64,000 nt of DNA from Rhizobium esperanzae (GCF_014197615.1 NZ_JACIFY010000001.1:372001-436000), one strand, 5' to 3'; counted from the first letter of the stretch, positions 8,077 through 16,728 are shown. The notes: generated by a model from the letters alone, not told the origin. Numbers and translations: made by a program.

Positions 8077-8970
8077 ATGGCAATCAGAACCGAAAGCGAG
8101 TTGACGCCTGCCGTTCTCGCCGTGATGGACCGCACCGAACATCCACGGCTCCGGGAAATACTCGTTGCAATGGTGAAGCATCTCCACGCATTCGTGCGCG
8201 AAGTCAGGCTGTCGGAAGTCGAGTTTCGCGAAGCGACGGCCATCCTCAACGAAATTGGCCAATTGCAGACCGACAGCCACAACGAGTTCGTGCTCATGGC
8301 CGGATCACTTGGGGTGTCGTCGCTCGTCTGCCTGCTCAACAACGGCGATAATGGACAGACCGAGACTTCGCAGTCGCTGCTCGGGCCGTTCTGGCGCCTC
8401 AACTCTCCGCAGGTCGAAAACGGCGGAACGATCATCCGGTCGGAAACGCCGGGAACACCCTTGTTCGTCCATGCGAAGGTGGTTGATCGGAAAGGCAAAC
8501 CCATCCCAGGCGCCGAGATCGACGTATGGCATGCCTCTCCCGTCGGCCTTTACGAAAACCAGGACCCGGACCAGGCGGAAATGAACCTGCGAGGCAAGTT
8601 CACCACCGACGACGAGGGTCGGTTCTGGTTCAGAACGGTCAAAATGGTGGGCTATCCCATCCCTATCGGCGGGGTCGTAGGCCGGCTTCTCCAAGCGCAA
8701 GGCCGCCATCCCTACCGACCCGCTCATCTGCACGCGCTGATCTTCAAACAGGGATACAAAACCCTCATCTCCCAGGTCTTCGACCCAAGTGATCCGAACA
8801 TCGAATCCGATGTGCAATTCGGCGTCACCGCGGCTTTGACAGGCGACTTTGTCCGTCATGACGAGCCGCACCCGTCCGACACGGACGTCACTGGCCCGTG
8901 GTTTTCACTCGACTACACCTACGTCATGGAGCCGGGCGAGGCCATCCTGCCGCGTCCCCCGATCAAGTAA
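8077..8970 (+). CDS. Intradiol ring-cleavage dioxygenase, hydroxyquinol 1,2-dioxygenase type
   Basis: A 297-residue non-haem Fe(III) dioxygenase. The N-terminal dimerisation helices (about 1-100) read LREILVAMVKHLHAFVREVRL, characteristic of the hydroxyquinol/catechol 1,2-dioxygenase group rather than protocatechuate 3,4-dioxygenase. Iron ligands are visible: Tyr in PVGLYENQ, Tyr in VGYPIP, and both His in RPAHLH, preceded by GRHPY. It would open an aromatic diol between the hydroxyls. ATG 8077 has a GGGAGGT site; the longer frame starts at TTG 8062, which overlaps that site. First gene of the plus operon. The exact substrate is unknown. Confidence 0.88.
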   Translation: MAIRTESELTPAVLAVMDRTEHPRLREILVAMVKHLHAFVREVRLSEVEFREATAILNEIGQLQTDSHNEFVLMAGSLGVSSLVCLLNNGDNGQTETSQSLLGPFWRLNSPQVENGGTIIRSETPGTPLFVHAKVVDRKGKPIPGAEIDVWHASPVGLYENQDPDQAEMNLRGKFTTDDEGRFWFRTVKMVGYPIPIGGVVGRLLQAQGRHPYRPAHLHALIFKQGYKTLISQVFDPSDPNIESDVQFGVTAALTGDFVRHDEPHPSDTDVTGPWFSLDYTYVMEPGEAILPRPPIK

Positions 8971-8991
8971 CAAAACCAGCAGAGCCAAATC

Positions 8992-9774
8992 ATGATTACC
9001 GAGAAGGAACGCCAAACGGCAGCCGACGCATTGCTGAAGGCAGAAACCGAACGCAGGCCCATCGTCCAGCCGAGCAGGACATATCCGAATTTGGAAATTG
9101 AAGACGCCTATCAGATCCAAGCGCTCTGGGCGCAGGCGCGGATTGCAAAGGGCGCGCGGATCGCGGGGCATAAAATCGGACTGACATCGCGGGCGATGCA
9201 GATGGCATCGAAAATGACGGAGCCCGACTACGGCGTCATTCTCGACGACGCCCTCTATAACGACGGAGCGCAAATCAGCGCGGCGCTCTTCATCAAGCCT
9301 CGCCTCGAAGTCGAGCTCGCCTTCGTAATGGGTGAGGATCTCGCGGGGCCGAGCACTCGGATCTATGATGTCATGCGCGCGACGGAGTTTGTCGTTCCTG
9401 CGCTTGAGATCATCGATTACCGAACCGAAGTACCCAGAGCGATCACCGATACGATCGCCGACAACGCCGCCTTTGGAGCGATCGTCGTGGGCGGCCGCAT
9501 CATCCGGCCCATGGATATTGACATCCGCTGGGTCGGCGCGACGCTTTCGAAAAACGGCATCATCGAAGAATCGGGTGTTTCCGCAGCCATCATGGGGCAT
9601 CCGGCCGCAGGGATCGCCTGGCTCGTGAACAAGCTCCATGCCGTCGGAGGCGGCTTGAAGAAGGGCCAGATCGTGCTTGCCGGCTCATTCACCCGCCCTG
9701 TGGACATCGTCAAGGGCGATGTCATCCAAGCCGACTATGGTCCGGTCGGCTCCATCGGCGTCTCGTTCGTGTGA
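8992..9774 (+). CDS. 2-oxo-hepta-3-ene-1,7-dioate hydratase-like (HpaH/MhpD family)
   Basis: A 260-residue member of the 2-keto-4-pentenoate hydratase / 4-oxalocrotonate decarboxylase family. Diagnostic segments are [12 protein letters not shown] (about 56-67), [10 protein letters not shown], the metal-binding [13 protein letters not shown], and [11 protein letters not shown] near the end. The sequence looks closest to HpaH of homoprotocatechuate degradation, which adds water to a 2-oxo-enoate before aldol cleavage. It lies 21 bases after the dioxygenase gene and 7 bases before the aldolase gene. A decarboxylase role is also possible in this family. Confidence 0.85.
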   Translation: MITEKERQTAADALLKAETERRPIVQPSRTYPNLEIEDAYQIQALWAQARIAKGARIAGHKIGLTSRAMQMASKMTEPDYGVILDDALYNDGAQISAALFIKPRLEVELAFVMGEDLAGPSTRIYDVMRATEFVVPALEIIDYRTEVPRAITDTIADNAAFGAIVVGGRIIRPMDIDIRWVGATLSKNGIIEESGVSAAIMGHPAAGIAWLVNKLHAVGGGLKKGQIVLAGSFTRPVDIVKGDVIQADYGPVGSIGVSFV

Positions 9775-9781
9775 GGCGCCG

Positions 9782-10546
9782 ATGGAACTTCCCGTCAATC
9801 ACTTCAAACGGAAACTGAGAGCCGGTCAAAGCCAGATCGGTCTCTGGTGCGGCCTTCCCGGAAGCTACGCGGCGGAAATCGTTGCGCCGTCGGGCTTCGA
9901 TTGGGTGCTGTTCGATACCGAGCACTCTCCTAGTGACGTCCTCACCGTCCTGCCGCAATTGCAGGCGGTCGCGCCTTACGACGTGTCCCCCGTCGTACGT
10001 CCGGCCTGCAACGATGCCGTACTGATCAAGCGCTTTCTGGACATCGGCGTCCAGACGCTCCTCATTCCCTATGTACAGAACGAAGAGGAAGCCAAGGCAG
10101 CGGTCGCCGCTATCCGGTATCCGCCGCGCGGGATTCGCGGCGTCTCCGCCTTGACGCGCGCCACCCGCTTCGGGCGTGTGCCGAACTACGCGCGGAATGC
10201 TGAACAAGAGATCTGCCTGCTTCTGCAGATCGAGACCCGCGAGGCACTCGCTCGGCTGGAGGCCATCGCCGCGGTCGAGGGCGTCGACGGCATATTCATC
10301 GGCCCCGCCGATCTGGCGGCCAGCTTCGGTCATCCCGGCCAACCGGGGCATCCCGAGGTGGTCGCGGCGATCGAAGATGCGATCGGGCGCCTGAAAATCC
10401 TTGGAAAGCCGGCAGGCATTCTCACTCCGGACGAGACGTTCGCAGCCCGCTGCATTTCGCTCGGGACGTTGTTCACCGCCGTTGGCGTAGACGTCGCCCT
10501 CCTTGCACGAGGATCGGAGGCCCTCGCAGCCCGGTTTGCATCTTAG
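9782..10546 (+). CDS. HpcH/HpaI-family class II aldolase
   Basis: A 254-residue metal-dependent pyruvate aldolase. Visible signatures are [15 protein letters not shown] with the acid/base His, [20 protein letters not shown] (phosphate/carboxylate loop), QIETREAL with a metal Glu and [14 protein letters not shown] with a metal Asp. HpaI cleaves 4-hydroxy-2-oxo acids into pyruvate and an aldehyde or oxo acid. It would complete the ring-cleavage route after the hydratase. Start ATG 9782 is chosen because the longer frame runs into the hydratase gene. Confidence 0.9.
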   Translation: MELPVNHFKRKLRAGQSQIGLWCGLPGSYAAEIVAPSGFDWVLFDTEHSPSDVLTVLPQLQAVAPYDVSPVVRPACNDAVLIKRFLDIGVQTLLIPYVQNEEEAKAAVAAIRYPPRGIRGVSALTRATRFGRVPNYARNAEQEICLLLQIETREALARLEAIAAVEGVDGIFIGPADLAASFGHPGQPGHPEVVAAIEDAIGRLKILGKPAGILTPDETFAARCISLGTLFTAVGVDVALLARGSEALAARFAS

Positions 10547-10558
10547 GAGTTCGCACCG

Positions 10559-11275
10559 ATGTCGACGCGAGAGAAAGTTCTGTCCGAGATAGCGCCGGCG
10601 GGCGTAATCCGGGCAGCCGTCAACATGTCGAATGCAGCGCTGGCCCGATGGGACGATCAGGCCGGCGCCTTGGTCGGTCCGAACGCTCGGATCGGTCGCC
10701 AAATTGCCGAGCAACTGGATTGCGGCCTGTCGCTGATCCAGTACGGCTCGGCCGCCGACATCCTCGCCGCTGCGGATCGCGGCGAGTGGGATATTGCTTT
10801 CATTGCCTCGGACCCATCGAGAGCCGCCCTGTTTTCCTTCTCGCCCGCCTACATGTCCGTCAAAGCGACCTACCTGGTGCCCGAGGCTTCGGCGTTCCGG
10901 ACGGTCGCTGATGTCGACATCGAAGGCGTGAAGATCGCCTCCGCAAGAAGTGCCGCCTATACGAAGCAGCTCGAACGTATCCTTGAACAAGCCACTGTCT
11001 CGCACACCGACAGCCCGGCGGCTGCCGTCCATCTCCTTGTCAGCTCGCAGTGCGACGCGGCTGCTGGATTGACGGAATTCCTCGTTCAGACTTCGGAGCG
11101 AACTTCCGGCTTCCGGCTGGTGGAGGGAGCGTTCTCCGAAATTCCCCAGACGATCGCCGTGCAGCGAAGATCCATTCATGCCTCGGCCTTCTTTGCAGAT
11201 TTCGTACGTCGCCTGAACGGAACTGCTGCGGCAGACCGTGACTTGGCCAGCGATGGTGAAAAGGATCTCGAATGA
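10559..11275 (+). CDS. Solute-binding-like protein without signal peptide
   Basis: A 238-residue SBP_bac_3-like protein. APAGVIRAAVNMSNAALA, GPNARIGRQIAEQLDC, WDIAFIASDPSRAALFSFSPAYM and DVDIEGVKIASARSAAY follow the order of family 3 binding proteins. There is no hydrophobic signal sequence: the protein starts MSTREKVLSEIAP and goes directly into the first strand. It therefore probably stays in the cytosol. A TAGGAG sequence overlapping the aldolase stop serves as ribosome-binding site, indicating cotranscription. It might sense or sequester a pathway compound; its function is not known. Confidence 0.75.
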   Translation: MSTREKVLSEIAPAGVIRAAVNMSNAALARWDDQAGALVGPNARIGRQIAEQLDCGLSLIQYGSAADILAAADRGEWDIAFIASDPSRAALFSFSPAYMSVKATYLVPEASAFRTVADVDIEGVKIASARSAAYTKQLERILEQATVSHTDSPAAAVHLLVSSQCDAAAGLTEFLVQTSERTSGFRLVEGAFSEIPQTIAVQRRSIHASAFFADFVRRLNGTAAADRDLASDGEKDLE

Positions 11276-11291
11276 TGGCGGGACCCAGCCC

Positions 11292-12458
11292 TCAAGCCGG
11301 CAACTTCTCCTGCTCCGCATCGGCAAACACCGAGGCCGGCATCGGGCCCGCTGTCATCAGCGTGAAATCGAACGACCCCTTCATATCGGGCCCCAGCACA
11401 TATTGCCGGTGGACGCGCAGCTGGTCCTTGCGGATTTTGCGGTAGTGCTCACGGGTCAGCATCTGCTTGACGCGGATCAGGATCATCTTTGCCTCAGGTG
11501 CATCCGCGTGGCCGGAAACCGCGACGACCGGCACCTTGTAGAAATTGATCGAATCCGTCAGGCACTGCACGTCGAGCCAGGAAATCTCCGGACAGCGGGC
11601 AATCAGCCCGACACGGGCGCGCAGCAGCGTTGCCGATGACAGCAGCGCGCATTGCAGGATGGCGCTGCCGAGGGTGGCAAACACCACGCGCTTGCCGTTG
11701 AAGATTTCCGGCTCCCTTTCCAGCAATATGCCGATGACATGGGCGGCAACGCTCGATCCCATGCTGTGCGAGGAGATCACATATTCGTCCGCCTCTTCGT
11801 CAAGCGCCTTGCGCACGGCGGTGGCGCGGTCTTCCAGCCAGCCGTTGAAATCGGCCCGGTCCATGCGGCCCAGCGCCACCGCCATTTTCCAATCGGCAAA
11901 AAGATGCAGCGTATGAAAGCGTTCGGAAAACGGCAGAAAGGCAAAGATGAAGAAGCAGAGCGCAAGCGGCCCACTCCAGAGCATGTGCCAGGGAGAAAAA
12001 CCGAGACTATAGGGCATGATGGCGATCTGCGCCGTCAGCGCGATCGCCAGCGCTGTCAGCAGGAACGGAAAGAGGAAGAACAGGCCGAAGCGCCAGGCAT
12101 GGCGAAAATATCCCGCCATGCCGCCTTCCAGCATGATCTGGGCGCAGGTTCGAAAACCCGCAACGATCTGGCTCAACGTATTGCCGCTGCGCAGACTGCT
12201 TACGAGCCTATCGTGATCGACCATGTGGATCCGGCTCTTCGTCTGCCAGCCGGGGGAACCGGTCCCTGCCCCGCTATCCGTCGTCACCTCGAAACTGAGG
12301 GGATCGCTTTCTGCGTCGGGTGCCCCCGTCTCAACCGCATAGCCCCAGACGGCGGCACTCTGCCTGGCAGAGCGTTCGTAGCGCGCCCTGTGGGCAACGC
12401 CGTCAAGCGGCTCGAAGCCCGGAAAATGCAGGACGACCCGCTTCTCGATCAGTTTCAT
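11292..12458 (-). CDS. Membrane protein with lipase-like nucleophile elbow, unknown function
   Basis: A 388-residue protein. Residues about 1-110 are soluble and begin KLIEKRVVLHFPGFEPLDG; two hydrophobic segments follow (FGLFFLFPFLLTALAIALTA and WSGPLALCFFIFAFLPF). The C-terminal half has YVISSHSMGSSVAAHVIG, a Ser in an SHSMG elbow like alpha/beta hydrolases. Catalytic Asp and His cannot be placed with certainty. ATG 12458 has an upstream GGAAGG site; the open frame runs further but without a good site. It converges on the catabolic operon with a 16-base gap and is not obviously part of it. Confidence 0.7.
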   Translation of the reverse strand: MKLIEKRVVLHFPGFEPLDGVAHRARYERSARQSAAVWGYAVETGAPDAESDPLSFEVTTDSGAGTGSPGWQTKSRIHMVDHDRLVSSLRSGNTLSQIVAGFRTCAQIMLEGGMAGYFRHAWRFGLFFLFPFLLTALAIALTAQIAIMPYSLGFSPWHMLWSGPLALCFFIFAFLPFSERFHTLHLFADWKMAVALGRMDRADFNGWLEDRATAVRKALDEEADEYVISSHSMGSSVAAHVIGILLEREPEIFNGKRVVFATLGSAILQCALLSSATLLRARVGLIARCPEISWLDVQCLTDSINFYKVPVVAVSGHADAPEAKMILIRVKQMLTREHYRKIRKDQLRVHRQYVLGPDMKGSFDFTLMTAGPMPASVFADAEQEKLPA

Positions 12459-12623
12459 TCCACCTTCCGGCCGGCCAAATGGCCGGCATGTTGCATGCGA
12501 TCCGGCAGCCGCGCCGCCGAAATCGGCGAAAAAGCAGCTATGGTCTCGAAGCCGTCTTGCTAACCGAACCCTTCCGGAATTCAATAGTGCCCATGTCGTT
12601 TCCACCACGAACGGAGGGTTTTT

Positions 12624-12875
12624 GTGGCCGATCTTGTCAAAGAATTGATATCAGGCGTCGTCGACACCGTGCTGAAGGAAATCCTCAAGAAAACCAGCGG
12701 CCGCGCCACCACGAAGCGCAAGAGGCGGAAAACACGCAGCGCATCGACAACGGCTGCAGCACGCAAGCCAGCCCCGACCACCCGCAAGACGACTGCTGCG
12801 ACACGCAAGCCCGCCCGCAAGCAGGTCAGCAAGCGCCGCACCGCCGCCGGCCGCAGCCGCCAGCGCCGCAGCTGA
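12624..12875 (+). CDS. Small Lys/Arg/Ala-rich basic protein, histone H1-like
   Basis: An 83-residue protein from GTG 12624, with an ACGGAGGG site seven bases upstream. Residues 1-23 form a plausible amphipathic helix (ADLVKELISGVVDTVLKEIL); the rest is a low-complexity tail of Lys, Arg, Ala, Thr and Pro with KPA and RK repeats like bacterial histone H1-like and AlgP-type proteins. The charge suggests binding to DNA, RNA or another polyanion. It is divergent from the membrane hydrolase. Repeats and codon bias in the tail argue that it is coding; function is unproven. Confidence 0.65.
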   Translation: MADLVKELISGVVDTVLKEILKKTSGRATTKRKRRKTRSASTTAAARKPAPTTRKTTAATRKPARKQVSKRRTAAGRSRQRRS

Positions 12876-12992
12876 ACCCCTGCGCATAGGCAGGGCGTCG
12901 GCGGCCGTAAGCCGACGTGATGACGCAGGTTTTCAACTCTTGGATTTCAGATTCTCCCCGCCAACCGTAACGCGACGGCAACAATGCCGGAG

Positions 12993-13018
12993 TGGTCTGA
13001 CCAGATTGGTCTTTTTTT
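12993..13018. promoter_or_regulatory. TGGTCTGACCA palindrome plus hairpin and T run upstream of grxD
   Basis: TGGTCTGACCA at 12993-13003 is a perfect palindrome around a central T and resembles FadR/PdhR-type operator half-sites. Overlapping it, GACCA (12999-13003) pairs with TGGTC (13007-13011) and is followed by seven T residues, which could be a weak terminator for the small basic protein gene. Either reading is possible. Confidence 0.35.
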
Positions 13019-13114
13019 GGTTCGGGCGGCTGGAATTCCTGCCACCGCATGCTATCTAAAGGCAACGATTGAAACGGCGGGCCTTTAACCCGCCTGTTGA
13101 AAGGATCAGGTCCC

Positions 13115-13450
13115 ATGAGCGGCATTCACGAATTCATCGACAACGAAATCAAGAGCAACGACGTCGTCCTCTTCATGAAGGGCACGCCGCAGTTTCCGCA
13201 GTGCGGTTTCTCCGGGCAGGTCGTACAGATTCTCGATTACATCGGTGTCGACTACAAGGGCATCAATGTGCTCGCCGATTCGGAAATCCGCCAGGGCATC
13301 AAGGATTACTCCAACTGGCCGACGATTCCGCAGCTTTACATCAAGGGCGAATTTGTCGGCGGCTGTGACATCGTCCGGGAAATGTTCCAGGCCGGTGAAC
13401 TGCAGCAGCATCTCCAGGAAAACGGCGTCACCGTGCGCGGCGCCGCCTGA
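13115..13450 (+). CDS. grxD: Monothiol glutaredoxin, CGFS type
   Basis: A 111-residue Grx4/Grx5-type protein. The active site is CGFS with Cys at residue 30, after [13 protein letters not shown]; the glutathione-binding [20 protein letters not shown] follows. These proteins carry and transfer [2Fe-2S] clusters and pair with BolA. ATG 13115 has a GAAAGGATCAGG site; an upstream ATG in frame lacks one. The partner gene bolA is at 85-318. Confidence 0.95.
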   Translation: MSGIHEFIDNEIKSNDVVLFMKGTPQFPQCGFSGQVVQILDYIGVDYKGINVLADSEIRQGIKDYSNWPTIPQLYIKGEFVGGCDIVREMFQAGELQQHLQENGVTVRGAA

Positions 13451-13456
13451 TCGGTC

Positions 13457-13478
13457 ACCGGGCGCGTCCGCCCGGTTT
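13457..13478 (+). terminator. Hairpin after grxD
   Basis: ACCGGGCG (13457-13464) pairs perfectly with CGCCCGGT (13469-13476), loop CGTC, followed by only three T residues. A weak intrinsic terminator. A second perfect hairpin (13503-13510 with 13516-13523) lies in the leader of the next gene. Confidence 0.5.
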
Positions 13479-13548
13479 CCAATTCTGTAATCTTGCGTCC
13501 GAGGCGCTGCGGCCAGCAGCGCCTTAGCCTGTTTATGGGAATTTCATT

Positions 13549-14796
13549 GTGACAGATTCATCACAAGCCGTGTCCGCGGGCCGCCTGCCCATGGGCAAAC
13601 GAGAATTCATCGCGCTCGCTGCCTTCCTGATGGCCGTCAACTCGCTGGCGATCGATATCATGCTTCCGGCCCTGCAGCAGATCGGCGCGAGCCTCGGCGT
13701 CGAGAGCGAAAATCATCGTCAATTCGTCGTCTCCACCTATCTGCTCGGTTTCGGCTGCGCCCAGCTGTTCTATGGCCCGCTCTCCGATCGCTTCGGTCGC
13801 CGCACGCCGCTTCTGATCGGGCTCGTCGTCTATATCGCTTCCGCCGTCAGCATCGTCTTCGTCCCCTCCTTCGCCGGCCTTCTGGTGCTGCGCTTCATCC
13901 AGGGCATCGGCTCGGCGGCAACCCGCGTCATCACCGTCTCCATCGTTCGCGATATCTATGGCGGCCGGCAGATGGCCGAGGTCATGTCGCTGATCATGAT
14001 GGTCTTCATGATCGTCCCGGTCATCGCCCCCGGCACCGGCCAGATCGTCATGGCCTTCGGCAACTGGCACCTGATCTTCCTCTTCATTGCCGCCATGGCG
14101 ACGGCTATCGCCGTCTGGGCCTACCTTCGCCTGCCGGAAACCCTGCATCCCGCCAATGTCCGCCCCTTTACCGCCCGCTCGATCTTCGGCGCCTTCAAGC
14201 TGGTCCTGACCAATCGCATCGCCCTCTGCTACACCATCGCCAGCACTTTCATCTTCGGCGCCCTGTTCGGCTTCATCAATTCCGCCCAGCAGGTCTATGT
14301 CGGCATTTATGATCTCGGCGTCTATTTCCCCTTCGCCTTCGCCGGCGTGGCGATCTTCATGTCGCTGTCGTCCTTCTTCAATTCGCGTTTTGTCGGCAAG
14401 CTCGGCATGCGCCGCCTGTCGCACGGCTCGCTCCTCGGCTTCATCGCCATCAACACCATCTGGCTGATCGTCCAGATGGTGAGTTCCGGGCCGATGCCTT
14501 TCGCCCTCTTCATCTCCTTCTTCGGCCTTGCCATGTTCCAGTTCGGCTGGATCGGCTCGAACTTCAACTCGCTCGCCATGGAGCCGCTCGGCCATGTCGC
14601 CGGCACCGCCTCCTCCGTTCTCGGTTTCATGAGCACGGTCGGCGGCGCCCTCATCGGCGCCGGCATCGGCCAGGCCTTCGACGGCACCGCGCTGCCGATG
14701 GTCGCCGGCTATTTCACCGTGTCGATCATCGGGCTCGTCTTCGTACTGATCGCCGAGAAGGGCCGCCTCTTCCAACAGCAGAATCCGGCCGTCTGA
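13549..14796 (+). CDS. MFS drug-resistance transporter, Bcr/CflA type
   Basis: A 415-residue integral membrane protein with about 12 hydrophobic segments. GPLSDRFGRRTPLLIG at about residue 73 is the MFS loop 2-3 motif; FIQGIGSAATRVITVSIVRDIYGG matches the Bcr/CflA drug-proton antiporter signature. It starts with GTG 13549. A homologous gene follows 49 bases downstream, so the pair likely arose by tandem duplication and may share a transcript. The substrate is not known. Confidence 0.88.
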   Translation: MTDSSQAVSAGRLPMGKREFIALAAFLMAVNSLAIDIMLPALQQIGASLGVESENHRQFVVSTYLLGFGCAQLFYGPLSDRFGRRTPLLIGLVVYIASAVSIVFVPSFAGLLVLRFIQGIGSAATRVITVSIVRDIYGGRQMAEVMSLIMMVFMIVPVIAPGTGQIVMAFGNWHLIFLFIAAMATAIAVWAYLRLPETLHPANVRPFTARSIFGAFKLVLTNRIALCYTIASTFIFGALFGFINSAQQVYVGIYDLGVYFPFAFAGVAIFMSLSSFFNSRFVGKLGMRRLSHGSLLGFIAINTIWLIVQMVSSGPMPFALFISFFGLAMFQFGWIGSNFNSLAMEPLGHVAGTASSVLGFMSTVGGALIGAGIGQAFDGTALPMVAGYFTVSIIGLVFVLIAEKGRLFQQQNPAV

Positions 14797-14845
14797 ACGG
14801 CCCACCTCTGAACGGCCACCTCCTCCGCATCCGGGATTTCAACAC

Positions 14846-16126
14846 ATGACGCCGCCGCATAAACCGCACCAGGAAAACCAGGGCTCCCGCCGCATCGGCA
14901 TGGGCTTTGGCGAATTCGTCGTCACCATCGCCATCATGACCGCCAGCGTCGCCATGGCAATCGACAGCATGCTGCCGGCATTGCCCAATATCGGCCATTC
15001 GCTCGGCGTCACCAATACCAACGACGCGCAGCTCATCATCGGCGTGTTCCTGCTGGGCTTCGGCATCTCGCAGATCTTCTTCGGCAGCCTTTCGGATACG
15101 TTCGGCCGCCGCAACATTCTGCTTGGCGGCCTCGTCTGCTACGTAGTCGGCATGTTTGCCGCCGCAGCAACCGGCAGCTTCGAAATGCTGCTCGTCATGC
15201 GCTTCATTCAAGGCGTCGGCGGCGCGGCCGTGCGGATCACCACCATGGCTGTTGTACGCGACTGCTTCGGCGGTCGCGAAATGGCCCGCGTCATGTCCTA
15301 TGTCATGATCGTCTTCATGATCGTGCCGATCGTTGCTCCCTCCGTCGGCCAGTTGATCATCCTCTACGCCAACTGGCACTGGATCTTCATCCTGCTCGGC
15401 GTCATCGCCACCATCCTGTTCGTCTGGGCACTCCTGCGGCTGAAGGAATCGCTGCCGCAGGAAGAGCGGCTGCCGCTGTCGGTCGGCTCCGTCATGGACG
15501 GTTTCAAGACCGTGCTCACCAACCGCATTACCTGCGGCTACATGATCGGCCTCACCATGTTCACCGGCGTCATCAGCGGCTATGTGATCTCCGTGCAGCA
15601 GGTCTTCGGCGAAGTCTACGGCCTTGGCGACTGGCTGCCGATCGCCTTTGCCGCCACCGCCGGCGGCATCGCTGTCGCCAACTTCGCCAACGGCTTCTTC
15701 GTCCGCAAATTCGGCATGCGCCGCATCTCGCATGCCGCGCTGCTGATCTTCACCGCGCTGTCGGCTGTCGGCTTTGTCATTTCGCTGGCCGGCAAGCCGG
15801 ATTTCGCCGTCGCCTACGGCATCTTCACCGTCGTGCTGATGATGTTTGCCCTGATCGCCACGAATTTCACCGCCATCAGCCTCGAGCCGATGGGCAATCT
15901 CGCCGGCACGGCGACCGCCATCACCGGCTTCGTCTCGACGACCTTCGGCACCATCCTTGGCGGGCTGGTCGGCCAGATGTTCAACGGCACGATCCAGCCG
16001 CTCTTCGGCGGTTTTGCGATTTTCGGCCTGCTGACCATCGCCGCCACGCTTTGGGCAGAAAACGGCAAGCTCTTCACGCATCCAGGCGACAGCCCGCAAC
16101 TCGATCCGGGTGCAGGCCACTTCTGA
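14846..16126 (+). CDS. MFS drug-resistance transporter, Bcr/CflA type (second copy)
   Basis: A 426-residue, roughly 12-segment transporter closely similar to the upstream gene: GSLSDTFGRRNILLGG, FIQGVGGAAVRITTMAVVRD and SYVMIVFMIVPIVAPSVGQ align with the first copy. Both have the proton-antiport motif region. A GC-rich inverted repeat at 16133-16139/16152-16158 follows the stop. The two pumps may have different substrates, since loops and N-termini differ. Confidence 0.88.
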   Translation: MTPPHKPHQENQGSRRIGMGFGEFVVTIAIMTASVAMAIDSMLPALPNIGHSLGVTNTNDAQLIIGVFLLGFGISQIFFGSLSDTFGRRNILLGGLVCYVVGMFAAAATGSFEMLLVMRFIQGVGGAAVRITTMAVVRDCFGGREMARVMSYVMIVFMIVPIVAPSVGQLIILYANWHWIFILLGVIATILFVWALLRLKESLPQEERLPLSVGSVMDGFKTVLTNRITCGYMIGLTMFTGVISGYVISVQQVFGEVYGLGDWLPIAFAATAGGIAVANFANGFFVRKFGMRRISHAALLIFTALSAVGFVISLAGKPDFAVAYGIFTVVLMMFALIATNFTAISLEPMGNLAGTATAITGFVSTTFGTILGGLVGQMFNGTIQPLFGGFAIFGLLTIAATLWAENGKLFTHPGDSPQLDPGAGHF

Positions 16127-16198
16127 AGCGAGCCGGCCGGCCGCGGAGATTCGGCCGGTGCCAAACTGTTGTGGAACCGAGGAGCAAAGGCATCCGGG

Positions 16199-16672
16199 AT
16201 GGACGACCGAATTTTGATCAGGCCGTACACACCAGCTGACGCGGGCGCGACGATTGACATCTTTCTGCGTGCCATCCGGGAAGTCTCGTCCAAAGACTAT
16301 TCGCCGCCTCAGATAGAGGCTTGGGCAAAGGTGGAAGATCACGGCCTATGGGCGGAGCGCCGCATCAGCAGGCCCGCCTGGATTGCGGAAATCGACGGAG
16401 AGCCGGTGGGGTTTTCCGATCTGACCGCTGAGGGCTGTGTGGACATGATGTTCGTCCATCCTCAACTTCAGGGCCTCGGTATCGCAAGCCGGCTCTTGAA
16501 CACAGTCGAGGCGGAAGCTCTGAGGCGGGGATTCACGAGAATTTATACAGAGGCCAGCCGAACCGCCCGGCCATTTTTCGAGCGTAGGGGTTTCCGCTTG
16601 ATATCAAGGCAAACCGTCGAGAAACGCGGTCAAAGCTTGGAAAACTTCCTCATGGAGAAGCTTTACGCGTAA
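16199..16672 (+). CDS. GNAT-family N-acetyltransferase
   Basis: A 157-residue acetyltransferase. The acetyl-CoA motif is read in VDMMFVHPQLQGLGIASRLL (the Q-x-x-G-x-G/A pattern, about residues 83-101), followed by TEASRTARPFFERRGF, the usual motif B. Substrate is unknown; the sequence resembles the YafP/PhnO-like acetyltransferases. ATG 16199 is preferred over an upstream ATG because it gives the family start ILIRPYTPADA. Confidence 0.85.
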   Translation: MDDRILIRPYTPADAGATIDIFLRAIREVSSKDYSPPQIEAWAKVEDHGLWAERRISRPAWIAEIDGEPVGFSDLTAEGCVDMMFVHPQLQGLGIASRLLNTVEAEALRRGFTRIYTEASRTARPFFERRGFRLISRQTVEKRGQSLENFLMEKLYA

Positions 16673-16728
16673 AGGGCACGCCCCCCGATGACTGTCCGGA
16701 TGAAACCGGCATTCCCCGTCATCGGACA

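Noticed and set aside
13561..16342. Minus-strand frames opposite the two MFS genes
   Set aside because: They are Asp/Glu/His/Gly-rich mirror translations of hydrophobic transporter codons and have no recognisable motif.
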